Assembly (NCBI GenBank): GCA_937923145.1
Contig: CALAJT010000015.1
Span: forward strand, 62,001-126,000
From: an uncultured Rubritalea sp.
Lineage (GTDB): Bacteria; Verrucomicrobiota; Verrucomicrobiia; Verrucomicrobiales; Akkermansiaceae
Direction of reading: 5' to 3'
Length of the DNA: 64,000 nt
Under the pieces are notes generated by a model, which saw only the letters and a list, made by a program, of their open reading frames with translations, was not told where the DNA came from and searched no databases. Below are positions 54,533 through 63,980 of the stretch, one piece after another; within the stretch, counting starts at the first letter, position 1; each line of letters opens with the position of its first letter. The position numbers were made by a program, and so were the translations under genes.

Positions 54533-55606
54533 ATGGATATCACGACAACATCTCCAGATTACTCAAGTTACCCGATCAATAAGAATCTAAGCTCTGAGGA
54601 AAAAATCGACCTTTATCGCCTAGTCTGCCGCATGCGTAGATTTGAGCAAGGAACTCAAAAACCTTATAGCCAAGGAAAAATGGGTGGATTCCTTCACCTC
54701 TATATTGGACAGGAATCAGTAGCTGCTGGCACCATCTCACTCTGCGGTGAGAATGATCACGTCATCACAGCCTATCGCTGCCATGCTCATGCACTAGCTT
54801 GCGGTATGGAGATGAATGAGTGTATGGCAGAACTCTTCGGTAAATATTCAGGTTGCTCCAAGGGCAAGGGAGGCTCAATGCACTTCTTCGCTCCTGACAA
54901 AAACTTCTGGGGTGGTCACGGTATCGTTGCAGGGCAAACACCACTCGGTCTAGGCTTGGCATACGGAGTAAAATATAAGGGGCTTAAAGGCTGTTGTATT
55001 TGTTACCTCGGTGACGGTGCTATCAACCAAGGAGCATTTCATGAATCTCTCAACATCGCTGAACTACATAATATCCCAGTGATCTATGTCATTGAGAATA
55101 ATGGCTACTCTATGGGAACTAGTCAGAATAGATCTAGTGCTTATAAAAACTGCTTAGCGCAGAGAGCTGATGCATACGATATGCAGTGGGATATAGTGAA
55201 CGGCGAAGACCTCTATGAAGTCCGTGCTAAGACACAGATCGCTATCGACCGTGCTCATAACGAATGTAAGCCAACGATTTTAGAGATCACTACCTACCGT
55301 TATTATGGCCACTCAGTAGCTGATGCGAATCATAAGAAATACAGAACTCCTGAGGAAATCACCAAATACAAAGAAGACCATGACCCAGTGAATCTCTGGA
55401 AACAACGACTCATCGATGAAGGTATTCTCACAGAAGAATCTGCGAAACAGATCGATACTGAAGCTAAGCAGGAAGCTGCAGCTTCAGTTAAATTTGCAGA
55501 AGAAGCTGAAAATCCAACTGTAGAATCAATCTTTGATGATGTATACTGGGAGGTCGATAACGACACTGAAGCAGGAAATACTGGCCGCCACTTTTTTAAC
55601 GATTAA
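54533..55606 (+). CDS. pdhA: Pyruvate dehydrogenase E1 component alpha subunit
   Basis: 357 residues. Thiamine-diphosphate motif GDGAINQGAFHESLNIA (about 161-177), HAHALACGM upstream and the phosphorylation-loop-like YRYYGHSVADANHKKYRTPEE after it. With pdhB it forms the heterotetrameric E1 that decarboxylates pyruvate. It is followed 12 bases later by pdhB. The E2 and E3 genes are not next; the downstream gene is convergent. Confidence 0.93.
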   Translation: MDITTTSPDYSSYPINKNLSSEEKIDLYRLVCRMRRFEQGTQKPYSQGKMGGFLHLYIGQESVAAGTISLCGENDHVITAYRCHAHALACGMEMNECMAELFGKYSGCSKGKGGSMHFFAPDKNFWGGHGIVAGQTPLGLGLAYGVKYKGLKGCCICYLGDGAINQGAFHESLNIAELHNIPVIYVIENNGYSMGTSQNRSSAYKNCLAQRADAYDMQWDIVNGEDLYEVRAKTQIAIDRAHNECKPTILEITTYRYYGHSVADANHKKYRTPEEITKYKEDHDPVNLWKQRLIDEGILTEESAKQIDTEAKQEAAASVKFAEEAENPTVESIFDDVYWEVDNDTEAGNTGRHFFND

Positions 55607-55618
55607 CTTTTTAAGACA

Positions 55619-56614
55619 ATGAGAGAAATAGAATACAGACACGCACTCCGCGAAGCGTTTGACGAAGAACTAGAGCGCGATGAAAACGTAGTAATCATGG
55701 GTGAAGAAGTCGCTCAGTACAATGGTGCCTATAAGGTAACTCAGGGACTCTGGGAGAAGTGGGGCGACAAGAGAATCGTTGACACACCGATCTCAGAAGC
55801 AGGTTTTATCGGTATGGGAATCGGAGCATCAATGCTCGGTGTTCGTCCAGTGATGGAGCTCATGTTCTGGTCTTTCCACTCAGTGGCATTTGATCAGCTA
55901 GTGAACAATGCTGCCAACGTCCGCTACATGTCCGGTGGTAAATGTAACTGCCCGATCGTAGTGCGTGGTCCTGCTAACGGCGGAACCAATGTAGGTGCGA
56001 CTCACTCACACACTCCAGAGGGTCTATTCTCAGCATTCCCTGGTCTTAAGGTTGTATCACCTGCCACTCCAGCAGATGCGAAAGGTTTGATGAAATCAGC
56101 CATTCGAGATAACGATCCTGTCTACTTCATGGAAAGCACATTACTCTACGGAATGAAAGGTGATGTTCCAGATCCTGCAGATGGTGACTTCGTGATCCCA
56201 CTGGGAGTAGCTGACATTAAGCGGGAAGGCACAGACGTAACTTTGGTAGCTCATGGTCAGTCAGTGATCAAAACTTTAGAAGCTGCAGAAATTCTACAAA
56301 ATGAACATGGAATTAGTGCTGAAGTAGTAGATCTTAGATCTATCCGTCCATTGGACCAAGATGCGATTATCAATTCCGTTAAGAAGACAAGCCGTGCAGT
56401 TATCGTAGATGAGAGTAAGCCATTCTGTGGTGTCTCAGCACAGTTGATCACCTTGATTCAAGAATACGCATTTGATTATCTTGACGCTCCTATAAAGCGA
56501 GTAAATTCACTCGATGCACCGGCGATATACTCCCCTGCTATCGAGCACGAACAGCTACCATCCGCTAAGAAGATCATTGATAAAGTGCTCAGTATAATGC
56601 CTGCTAAGGCATAA
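55619..56614 (+). CDS. pdhB: Pyruvate dehydrogenase E1 component beta subunit
   Basis: 331 residues. EYRHALREAFDEELERDENV start, VVIMGEEVAQYNGAYKVTQG, then DTPISEAGFIGMGIGASMLG and the transketolase C-terminal domain with SVIKTLEAAEIL and RSIRPLDQDAI. Completes the E1 heterotetramer with pdhA. A terminator follows. Confidence 0.93.
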   Translation: MREIEYRHALREAFDEELERDENVVIMGEEVAQYNGAYKVTQGLWEKWGDKRIVDTPISEAGFIGMGIGASMLGVRPVMELMFWSFHSVAFDQLVNNAANVRYMSGGKCNCPIVVRGPANGGTNVGATHSHTPEGLFSAFPGLKVVSPATPADAKGLMKSAIRDNDPVYFMESTLLYGMKGDVPDPADGDFVIPLGVADIKREGTDVTLVAHGQSVIKTLEAAEILQNEHGISAEVVDLRSIRPLDQDAIINSVKKTSRAVIVDESKPFCGVSAQLITLIQEYAFDYLDAPIKRVNSLDAPAIYSPAIEHEQLPSAKKIIDKVLSIMPAKA

Positions 56615-56630
56615 ATTAAATACTTTTTTA

Positions 56631-56667
56631 ATACTCTCGGCGTACAATTCGACGAGGGTATTTTTTT
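56631..56667 (+). terminator. Rho-independent terminator after pdhB
   Basis: Imperfect stem (ATACTCTCGGCG paired with CGACGAGGGTAT) around loop TACAATT, ending in seven T's. Good intrinsic terminator form, placed 16 bases after the stop. Confidence 0.8.
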
Positions 56668-56690
56668 GCAATCGATTAGCCTTATTGTAG

Positions 56691-58154
56691 CTAAAGACCT
56701 AGTTTTCCAGCGATGCTATCGCTCACCATCTTAGGGTTTGCTTTACCTCTTGAAACTTTCATCACTTGTCCTGTGAGCCAGTTTGCTAGATTAGGATTAC
56801 CGCCAGTTATCTCGGCGACTTTTTCAGGGTTGGCAGCGATTACTTCGTCGATAATGGCTTCGATAGCTGAGTTATCAGCAGGTTCGAATCCCATCGATTT
56901 AGCAATGTCAGCAGGCGCTTTTTCTGGTGATTCCCAGAGTGCTGTGAAGACGTCTTTGGCTTGATTGTTAGAGATGGTTCCAGCTTCTACTAGGTCTACC
57001 AGATCTCTAAGGGCTACAGCGGTGACTGGAGATTGATCGATGCTGAGGAAAGTTTCGTTGAGCTTTCCCAGGACTGTATTGATTAGCCAATTGGCTACTT
57101 TTTTACTGTCCTTAGCGCCTGTAGCTGCGGCTTCATAGTAGTCCGCTAGGGCACGCTCAGAGGTGAGGACACCAGCATCATACTCTGAGACTGTGAATTC
57201 CTTTACGAAGCGATCACGCTTGTGGTGTGGAAGCTCAGGGACGTGAGCTTTCATCTTCTCTACTAGCTCACCAGTCAGGACTGGGAGAAGGTCTGGCTCA
57301 GGGAAATAGCGATAGTCAGCAGAATCTTCTTTGATACGCATAACTACAGTTTCACCTATGGCATCATCCCAGCGGATAGTGGCTTGTTGCTGAGCAATAC
57401 CTTTATCGTATTCGTCACATTGACGTTGAATTTCGAATTCAATCGACTTTCTAACAGCGGTGATGGAGTTGAGGTTCTTAACTTCTAGCTTGGTGCCTAG
57501 CTCAGTAGTTCCTACTGGTCTAACGGAAATATTTACATCACAGCGCATCTGACCTTTTTCCATGTCTGCGTCTGAAATCTTACCATAGATAAGGATCTGT
57601 TGAAGCGACTTTAGATAGGCGTATGCTTCATCTGCAGAATCTATGTCAGCTTCAGATACGATTTCCATAAGTGGCGTACCAGCACGGTTAAAGTCGATCG
57701 TAGAATGACTGTCGAAATGTGTTGATTTAGCAACGTCTTCTTCAAGGTGAATACGGTTCATTTTGACCACTTTACCAGGGTTAGGAATCTTATTCTGTAC
57801 GTCCTTAGGGTAGGCAAGGTCGTAGAGAGGGACTCCACCACCTATGCACAGAGGAATATCGAACTGAGTCAGCTGAAAGTTCTTAGGCATGTCAGGATAG
57901 AAGTAGTTTTTTCTGTCCCATTTAGAAATTTCTGGTGTGTGACAGTCGAGCAACATCCCAGCTAGAATTGTCTGCTCTATAGCATGCTTATTCAGTACAG
58001 GTAATGCTCCAGGAAGCCCTAAGCATACTGGACAGACATTAGTGTTAGGCTCGTGACCATAGCCAGCACGGCAGCCGCAGAACATCTTGGAATTCGAGGT
58101 GATTTGGCAATGAACTTCAAGTCCAACGGTAGCAATATAGTCTTCTCTAGGCAT
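56691..58154 (-). CDS. gatB: Aspartyl/glutamyl-tRNA amidotransferase subunit B
   Basis: 487 residues. GatB kinase domain with YIATVGLEVHCQITSNSKMF, CPVCLGLPGALPVLN (Zn-region Cys), WDRKNYFYPDMPKNFQLTQF, and the C-terminal helical tail domain that reads tRNA (YqeY-like) from about 400. GatCAB amidates Glu-tRNA-Gln or Asp-tRNA-Asn, so tRNA-Gln at 11 kb may be charged by this route. gatA and gatC are not in the window. Confidence 0.95.
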   Translation of the reverse strand: MPREDYIATVGLEVHCQITSNSKMFCGCRAGYGHEPNTNVCPVCLGLPGALPVLNKHAIEQTILAGMLLDCHTPEISKWDRKNYFYPDMPKNFQLTQFDIPLCIGGGVPLYDLAYPKDVQNKIPNPGKVVKMNRIHLEEDVAKSTHFDSHSTIDFNRAGTPLMEIVSEADIDSADEAYAYLKSLQQILIYGKISDADMEKGQMRCDVNISVRPVGTTELGTKLEVKNLNSITAVRKSIEFEIQRQCDEYDKGIAQQQATIRWDDAIGETVVMRIKEDSADYRYFPEPDLLPVLTGELVEKMKAHVPELPHHKRDRFVKEFTVSEYDAGVLTSERALADYYEAAATGAKDSKKVANWLINTVLGKLNETFLSIDQSPVTAVALRDLVDLVEAGTISNNQAKDVFTALWESPEKAPADIAKSMGFEPADNSAIEAIIDEVIAANPEKVAEITGGNPNLANWLTGQVMKVSRGKANPKMVSDSIAGKLGL

Positions 58155-58284
58155 GGTAAATAAGGTGATCAGTTAACAATGATCTATGATCAGTGCAGGA
58201 TATTTGATGCCTGAAAAGACCATGTTAGCAAGCGATTGTCAATCTAGCTACTAGTCTTTTTATTCCAATCTTAGAGGGTCTTAA

Positions 58285-59547
58285 TTAACTTTTCTTTATC
58301 AGTGAACTCAGCTCCTCAACAGACATATTCAGTAAGTCAGCTGCTCGTTGTACATTAGAAGGAATTTGTAGACCTTTTGTAATGGGAATGTCTTCAACAA
58401 GTAGTAAGTTAGTGTCAGCTAGAGCACAGGCTCTTGCCATCGTATTTTCTAGTTCACGTACATTGCCTTGCCAATATTGTTCTTGGAGTTTCTCCTTAGC
58501 TTCGCCAGAGAGGTTGATGGTTCCTAAGTTATTTTTCATAGTAATCTTCTTTAGGAAAAATTCTGCTAGCAGAGGTATGTCTTCTTTGCGCTCACGCAGT
58601 GGTGGTAGGTGAAGCTCTACTACATTTAGTCGATAGTAGAGATCCTCACGGAAACGCTCCTCAGCTACTTCGAGTGCAAGATTTTTATTTGTCGCAGCTA
58701 TAATTCTTACATCACTACTGAGTGTTTCATTGCCACCAACTCGCGAGAAGGTGCCCTCTTGAAGCACACGTAGTAGTTTCACCTGAACAGAAAGTGGCAT
58801 ATCCCCTATTTCATCGAGAAATAATGTACTCTGATCACATTGCTCAAAACGCCCCGCTCGTCTAGCAGATGCACCAGTAAATGATCCCTTCTCGTGACCG
58901 AATAGCTCACTCTCTAGAAGATTTTCTGGTATAGCTCCACAGTTAATTGCTACGAGTTCATTTTTACGACGTGGTGAGTGTTCATGGATAGAGTTAGCTA
59001 CTACTTCTTTTCCAGTACCACTCTCACCTGTGATCAGAATCGGAGCATCCGTTTTAGCAACTTTACCAACAATTTTAAACAGATCTTGAAAGACTTTTGA
59101 CTCACCAATAATCGTGCTTTGAGGTCTCAGAATGACGGACTCTTCGTCCTTAGATTCTAAAGCGGACTTACGCTCATCAATAGTTTGCCAAGCCCTCTCA
59201 ACTACGGATCTGAGTTCAAATGGAAGTGATTCCTTTTTAAGAATATCATGTGCGCCTGTCTGAGTAGCTTCGATGATTTGTGAGGCACTAGGAAAGGCAG
59301 CTGTTAGAATAAATAATGCAGTGTTATTAGCTGCTCGTAGCTGCTTAAGAAGTTCTAAGCCATCGATCGGCTTAAGATCATCTGAAGCGATGATCAACTC
59401 TACGTCAGCTTTCTGAGTAATTATAAGAGCCTTTTGTGCGCTATCACATTTAAGGATTCTAATACCAGATTTAGGTGCCTCTAGATGCTTGGCTGCCCAG
59501 TTAAGATAGTCATGATCTGGATCTATAAGTAATAAATTTTTTTCCAT
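58285..59547 (-). CDS. NtrC-type sigma-54-dependent response regulator with degenerate receiver
   Basis: 420 residues. Residues 1-120 form a receiver domain, but the position of the phosphoacceptor Asp (counting back from the conserved D62-G63) is Ser55. The central AAA+ domain has Walker A GESGTGKE at 175-182 and the sigma-54-contacting loop GSFTGA at 222-227 (usual GAFTGA), with the usual LLRVLQEG and AATNKNL blocks. The C-terminus ends with a short Fis-like helix-turn-helix (NVQRAADLLNMSVEELSSLI). It may be regulated by oligomerisation or partner binding rather than phosphorylation. No histidine kinase is adjacent. Confidence 0.85.
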   Translation of the reverse strand: MEKNLLLIDPDHDYLNWAAKHLEAPKSGIRILKCDSAQKALIITQKADVELIIASDDLKPIDGLELLKQLRAANNTALFILTAAFPSASQIIEATQTGAHDILKKESLPFELRSVVERAWQTIDERKSALESKDEESVILRPQSTIIGESKVFQDLFKIVGKVAKTDAPILITGESGTGKEVVANSIHEHSPRRKNELVAINCGAIPENLLESELFGHEKGSFTGASARRAGRFEQCDQSTLFLDEIGDMPLSVQVKLLRVLQEGTFSRVGGNETLSSDVRIIAATNKNLALEVAEERFREDLYYRLNVVELHLPPLRERKEDIPLLAEFFLKKITMKNNLGTINLSGEAKEKLQEQYWQGNVRELENTMARACALADTNLLLVEDIPITKGLQIPSNVQRAADLLNMSVEELSSLIKKS

Positions 59548-59559
59548 TATATAAGGGGA

Positions 59560-60300
59560 TTAGACTTTGCCGAAGCGTCTGTCGCGGAGCGAAAATTCCT
59601 GAAGTGAGGCCACTAATTGATCATGGCGAAAATCTGGCCAGAGTTTATCAGTAATGACGATTTCAGCGTAGCTAAGCTGCCATAGTAGGAAGTTAGAAAG
59701 TCTCAGCTCACCAGACGTTCTGATAAGTAAATCTGGGTCTGGTATGTCTGCTGTATAGAGGTGATCAGAGAGCATTTGGTTATCTATGTCTTCAATCTTA
59801 ATGTCACCTGCTACTGCTTTAAGAGCAAGTTGTTTTGCTGCATCTACGATCTCTTCTCTACCACCATAAGATAGAGCTAGTATCATAGTAACTGCAGTAT
59901 TAGCAGCTGTCTTAGCGATAGCGTGATCAAGTTCATCACGAACGTTTTTAGGTAACATATCTAGTCTACCAATTGCCTTTAAACGGACATTGTCCTCTAA
60001 CATTTCTGGAAGTCGTTCTTTTAGAAATTTTTCTAACAACCCCATAAGGGCCTCTACTTCTGACTCTGGACGATTCCAGTTCTCAGAAGAAAACGCATAG
60101 AGTGTCAGATACTTAATACCTAATTGATCACATGACTTTACGATGTGCTTTACGGAGTCAGCGCCTGTTCTATGTCCAGCGACTCTTGGAAGTCCACGCT
60201 TCTTAGCCCAGCGTCCATTCCCATCCATAATGACAGCAAGATGCTCAGGAACTTTGAGTGTGTCTAAGTTAACTGCTTTCTTCTTGAGCGAAAATTTCAT
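59560..60300 (-). CDS. uppS: Undecaprenyl diphosphate synthase
   Basis: 246 residues from ATG 60300 (a TTG six codons earlier is less likely). cis-prenyl chain elongation for the bactoprenol carrier of peptidoglycan and O-antigen. Marks: LAVIMDGNGRWAKKRGLPRV (catalytic Asp and Gly-rich start), TLYAFSSENWNRP, RTSGELRLSNFLLWQLSYAE and the terminal RDRRFG. Located 12 bases after the regulator start on the same strand. Confidence 0.95.
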   Translation of the reverse strand: MKFSLKKKAVNLDTLKVPEHLAVIMDGNGRWAKKRGLPRVAGHRTGADSVKHIVKSCDQLGIKYLTLYAFSSENWNRPESEVEALMGLLEKFLKERLPEMLEDNVRLKAIGRLDMLPKNVRDELDHAIAKTAANTAVTMILALSYGGREEIVDAAKQLALKAVAGDIKIEDIDNQMLSDHLYTADIPDPDLLIRTSGELRLSNFLLWQLSYAEIVITDKLWPDFRHDQLVASLQEFSLRDRRFGKV

Positions 60301-60393
60301 CCAGAAAAGAATGAGCAATTTTCAGCGTTATGCAAGTGTCTAAATAAGGAATAGGGTATCTCTTTAACGATGCAAAATGGTAGGATTATGAAA

Positions 60394-61029
60394 CTATCTT
60401 CTACGTTTAGCTAATAGAGCTATTGAACCGAATGTTAAGAGTAATACTGATGAAGGTTCGGGAACTACATTACCTAATATCTGCACATTACTCAATGAAA
60501 TTTCTTCAGGTCCAGCATTTACTCTAACAGTAAAAGTGAGGCTATTAATTGCAGAATTATCAACACTCGTATCAAAAGCGAAATCAGATCCAAAGTTACT
60601 AGTTGGAAAAGTAGAGCCATTAGTAAAATCTGTGGCTGCTGTTGTTCCAGAAATTCCGTTACTATCAATGGTAACTCCAGAGCCTACAATATGAATACCA
60701 TCGCTAGCCGTAACAGCTCCACCTCCTGAAGCGTCCCACTCTAAAACACCTACTGTAGAGCCGTCAAAACCAAGGGTTATGTTTTCAAAACCCAGTGTTG
60801 AAATAGAACCGTTTAGAGTAACTCTAATTTGTACACCCCCTGCGCTTCCACTTTTATCAGCAGTTATAGTACCCCCTGCGACTATAGAGTCATTGTTTCC
60901 GCCAGTTTCAGTAAAGGTCTGGGTCCATATAGTATCATCAAAGTTCAACGTTGCAACAACTGCAGCTTTAGAGGTAATTAGTAATATTAAAGATACTATA
61001 AAGGAATAGGAGGTAATTTTTGTTTGCAT
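60394..61029 (-). CDS. PEP-CTERM-anchored exported protein
   Basis: 211 residues from ATG 61029 (frame from 61089 adds 20 residues before the signal). Signal peptide at about 1-24, then a Thr/Ser/Gly-rich beta domain without large motifs. The C-terminus is a complete PEP-CTERM sorting signal: VPEPSS, a hydrophobic helix (VLLLTFGSIALLA) and a basic end (KRRR). Such proteins are processed by exosortase at the cell surface. It is the only PEP-CTERM protein seen in the window. Function of the mature domain unknown. Confidence 0.8.
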   Translation of the reverse strand: MQTKITSYSFIVSLILLITSKAAVVATLNFDDTIWTQTFTETGGNNDSIVAGGTITADKSGSAGGVQIRVTLNGSISTLGFENITLGFDGSTVGVLEWDASGGGAVTASDGIHIVGSGVTIDSNGISGTTAATDFTNGSTFPTSNFGSDFAFDTSVDNSAINSLTFTVRVNAGPEEISLSNVQILGNVVPEPSSVLLLTFGSIALLAKRRR

Positions 61030-61129
61030 AATTAATTTAAGTTTAGGCATTCGAACTTTAATAGTCCAAGTAAAATATGGTAATTTCACTAACAGTTTTA
61101 TAAGAGAAGAGACCTTATTCTAATGAATT

Positions 61130-61400
61130 AATTACTGTGGACAACTAAGAACAAACCAGCGTCTGCCTGTGAATAAACTGTGGATTGAGAACAACAGTGA
61201 ATATCTTTAATGCTAAAAACTACTTTTCCTCACCGCCACAAAGAGCTTACCCGCACACTTTACACACGGTGGAACACTTATTCTATCAATGTGGAACAGC
61301 TAAATTAGACACTTATCCACATGCATAAGAAGAAGAAATGTTTTCTAATTTTAAAAAGAAATATATTAACCTTGTTGGTAAGTTCCCTTATTTAATGAGT
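61130..61400. other. Candidate chromosome replication origin (oriC)
   Basis: In a gap of about 480 bases between the PEP-CTERM gene and the next rightward gene lie two exact DnaA boxes (TTATTCACA, minus strand, 61168-61176; TTATCCACA, plus strand, 61313-61321), one single-mismatch box (TTGTCCACA, minus, 61136-61144) and weaker relatives (e.g. 61179-61187, 61290-61298). The stretch after the last box (about 61340-61370) is a very AT-rich run, a plausible unwinding element. parS-like sites and mnmG lie 7.3-8.3 kb away, as usual near bacterial origins. dnaA itself is not adjacent. Confidence 0.7.
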
Positions 61401-61509
61401 ATGTGATCATCTAATTTCAATTATTCTCTTTAAAATATTATAGAAATAAAAAGTCTCAATCAAAAGATAATTCAAGTTCATCAAACAAACACCAAGGAAC
61501 CTAATCAAA

Positions 61510-62085
61510 ATGAAAAACAGAAATAACTTTAAAGCGATCGGTGCCAGCTTAATGCTCATTACAAGCTTGATTCCAAGCACAGTGCTAGCGCAGGCAACTC
61601 TAGAAGAAAGAAAGCAGAAAACAGCACAAGTAGCGAAGCTCTACAATATGGCAGAAAAAGCCTATAGAGATGGTGACGTAGACGTGGCTAGGGACACTCT
61701 ACAAATCGTCCTTGCAGAGCAGCCAGGGCATCCTCATGCGATCGCTATGCTAAAAAGAATCAAACTCAATGGAAGCCAATTTGAGCTAGCTAAGAAAAAA
61801 CGATTATTCAGTAGCGTGATCATTAAGGAGGTAGACTTCAAAGAAGTTAATCTAGCTCAAGCTCTTAAAATATTAAACCAACAAGTGATGACTGCTTCTG
61901 GGAAGAAAGTGATTCCTAACTTTGTTATCACTGACCCGAAAGAGTATTTGGGAGATGAACGTATCGAATTACAGATGACAAACGTCCCAGCTGGAACGGT
62001 TTTAGATCATCTCATGAAAAAAACTAATACATCAGCAAAATTCGGCAAATATTCTATTACTGTTAGACCAAGATCTAGCCAATAG
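61510..62085 (+). CDS. Exported protein with TPR and STN-like domain
   Basis: 191 residues. Signal peptide at about 1-28 (cleavage near VLAQA). Residues 35-75 form a TPR-like helix pair (VAKLYNMAEKAYRDGDVDVA, RDTLQIVLAEQPGHPHAIAM). The rest (KKKRLFSSVIIKEVDFKEVN, LAQALKILNQQ, ...VPAGTVLDHLMKKTN, YSITVRP) is a secretin/TonB short N-terminal (STN)-like fold. It resembles the N-terminal part of the verrucomicrobial PilQ-like secretins but lacks the pore, so a secretin partner or accessory role is a guess. Confidence 0.6.
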   Translation: MKNRNNFKAIGASLMLITSLIPSTVLAQATLEERKQKTAQVAKLYNMAEKAYRDGDVDVARDTLQIVLAEQPGHPHAIAMLKRIKLNGSQFELAKKKRLFSSVIIKEVDFKEVNLAQALKILNQQVMTASGKKVIPNFVITDPKEYLGDERIELQMTNVPAGTVLDHLMKKTNTSAKFGKYSITVRPRSSQ

Positions 62086-62483
62086 TCGATAACCAAAGGG
62101 TATAAATAATTCTATACATGGAGGCCCTGTCATTTTCTAGCATATCATTCTACAGAGAATTTATGACTGGTGTACTGTATAGTTTTTATCAATTCCTCAG
62201 TTATGTCTAACAGTTAATAGAGCGAGCATCATCTGGATAATTTTAAGAGATAATAATTGCGAATGACAAGGATACCATGGAAATGAACCACTTCAAAACT
62301 AAGAGTTTAGATGACCAGCAGCTGAGGGTGTGAGATTTAAATACTCTTATTTAAAAGCTCCTAGATATTTGGATCGAAAGCCTCATAGATAACAAGAAAT
62401 CTTGAAAGTATATGCTATGCTTAGTATTGCAGTTAAATAAAGAGAGAATATAGAAAGCTAAGTAGCTACTTTATTGACTATCT
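62086..62483. other. Gene-free stretch
   Basis: About 400 bases without a convincing gene between two convergent genes. I see short ATG-started frames (e.g. near 62283) but none with a coherent domain, and no clear terminator hairpin. Confidence 0.35.
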
Positions 62484-63980
62484 CTAATACTTTTTCCAGA
62501 GCCTACGGCTGAACAATACCAGCACTGCAATGAACTCCAAACGACCTAGAACCATCAGTCCAGCTAGGACGATGAGTGATGGTGAGGATAGACCAGAGTA
62601 GTTGCCACTGGGTCCTAGTTCGCCAAAGGCTGGACCGATGTTGCAAATGCAAGAGAGTACTGCTGATGAACATGCCATGGCGGTGAGGTCTGGCTCTAGT
62701 AGTGAGATTATGATGGAGCCTAATAGGAAGAAGAATACGGCTAAGGAGACGACTACAAAGACACTAGTGACTACTTCAGGATGTACTGCCTTGCCATTCA
62801 TCTTGAGTTTAAGAACTACATTAGGGCGGAAGCCTATGATGATTTCGTTTTTCAGTGCCCTCATCCAGAGTAGGATCCGGGAGACTTTAAGACCACCAGC
62901 AGTAGAGCCTGAGCAACCTCCTATGATCATGAGGAGCATGATGACCTGCTTACTAAGCACAGGCCATAGTTCGTAGTCTCCAGAGGCAAATCCTGTAGTG
63001 GTTATGATAGTGACTACATTGAACGCAGAGTCTATTTCAGAAACATTAGTCCCATTAATGTAATGACCTATGATGAGTATTAAAGAAGAGACTAATATGA
63101 TTATGAGATAAACCCTAGTTTCTTCATGTCGCTTGATTATACTGACGGATTTCTTCTGCCACATAGCGATATATAATGGGAAGCTGATGCCGCAGAGCAT
63201 CATGAAGAAGATAAGCCAGAGTTTGATATTATCTGAGAAGCTAGTAATACTATCATTCTCTGTTCCAAATCCACCTGTAGAGGTAGTGGTGAATGCATGA
63301 TTGATCGCTTGGAAAAAGGTCATGTCCATAGCCCAGAGACCTAGCATACAGATGAGTGTGAGAAAGCTATACACTAGCCATAGTTTACGCATGGCAGTAC
63401 GCAAATCAGTACTAGATAGATCCGCACCGTGGATCGATGACTCAAAGCTAAGTAGTGTCTTGCCACGTGTCTCTCCACTGAAAATAAGTAAAAAAGCACC
63501 GAGTATACCCATACCACCCAGCCACTGCGTCATGGAGCGCCAAAGTAACTTAGTCTGAGATAGATTTTCGACAGATGGATAGATGCTAGAGCCGGTAGTA
63601 GTAAGACCTGAGCAGGACTCAAAAATAGCTTTGTCGTAGCTTACTCCATCAGCACCTAAACTATGAGGTAGAGCAGCGAATAGCGAGCAAAGTAACCAGC
63701 CTAAACCTACTACAGTAATCGCCTCTCTTCTAAGAATCCTTGGTTCTGCATTATCAACATTTTTACTCTTACCTTTCAGTTTATATTTACCAAAACCATA
63801 CGCAGCTAGGCCAGTAAATACGGTAATCAGAATAGACATCCACCAGCCAATATAATCCACAGCTGATGCCCCTGGTCTATTCGAGATGAGAATTTCACCA
63901 AGCACAAAACAGGCACCCATACTCACTCCGAGGAGCATTATGAGAATCCCTAAGGATCGTATGATGATACTAGAATTCAT
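62484..63980 (-). CDS. trkH: TrkH/KtrB-family potassium transporter
   Basis: 498 residues with about ten membrane helices. Four selectivity-filter-like P-loops can be found: SCSGLTTTGSSIY, FTTTSTGGFGTEND, ITTTGFASGDYE and a final one around CICNIGPAFGE. The P-loop/helix order fits TrkH, the K+ channel subunit of Trk uptake. trkA, the RCK regulator, is not in the window. The start at ATG 63980 lies 20 bases from the right edge. Confidence 0.92.
   Translation of the reverse strand: MNSSIIIRSLGILIMLLGVSMGACFVLGEILISNRPGASAVDYIGWWMSILITVFTGLAAYGFGKYKLKGKSKNVDNAEPRILRREAITVVGLGWLLCSLFAALPHSLGADGVSYDKAIFESCSGLTTTGSSIYPSVENLSQTKLLWRSMTQWLGGMGILGAFLLIFSGETRGKTLLSFESSIHGADLSSTDLRTAMRKLWLVYSFLTLICMLGLWAMDMTFFQAINHAFTTTSTGGFGTENDSITSFSDNIKLWLIFFMMLCGISFPLYIAMWQKKSVSIIKRHEETRVYLIIILVSSLILIIGHYINGTNVSEIDSAFNVVTIITTTGFASGDYELWPVLSKQVIMLLMIIGGCSGSTAGGLKVSRILLWMRALKNEIIIGFRPNVVLKLKMNGKAVHPEVVTSVFVVVSLAVFFFLLGSIIISLLEPDLTAMACSSAVLSCICNIGPAFGELGPSGNYSGLSSPSLIVLAGLMVLGRLEFIAVLVLFSRRLWKKY

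Noticed and set aside
62283..62350. ATG frame with an internal TGA considered as another selenoprotein
   Set aside because: Only about 16 codons before and a handful after the TGA, no Cys partner, no hairpin, no recognizable domain.
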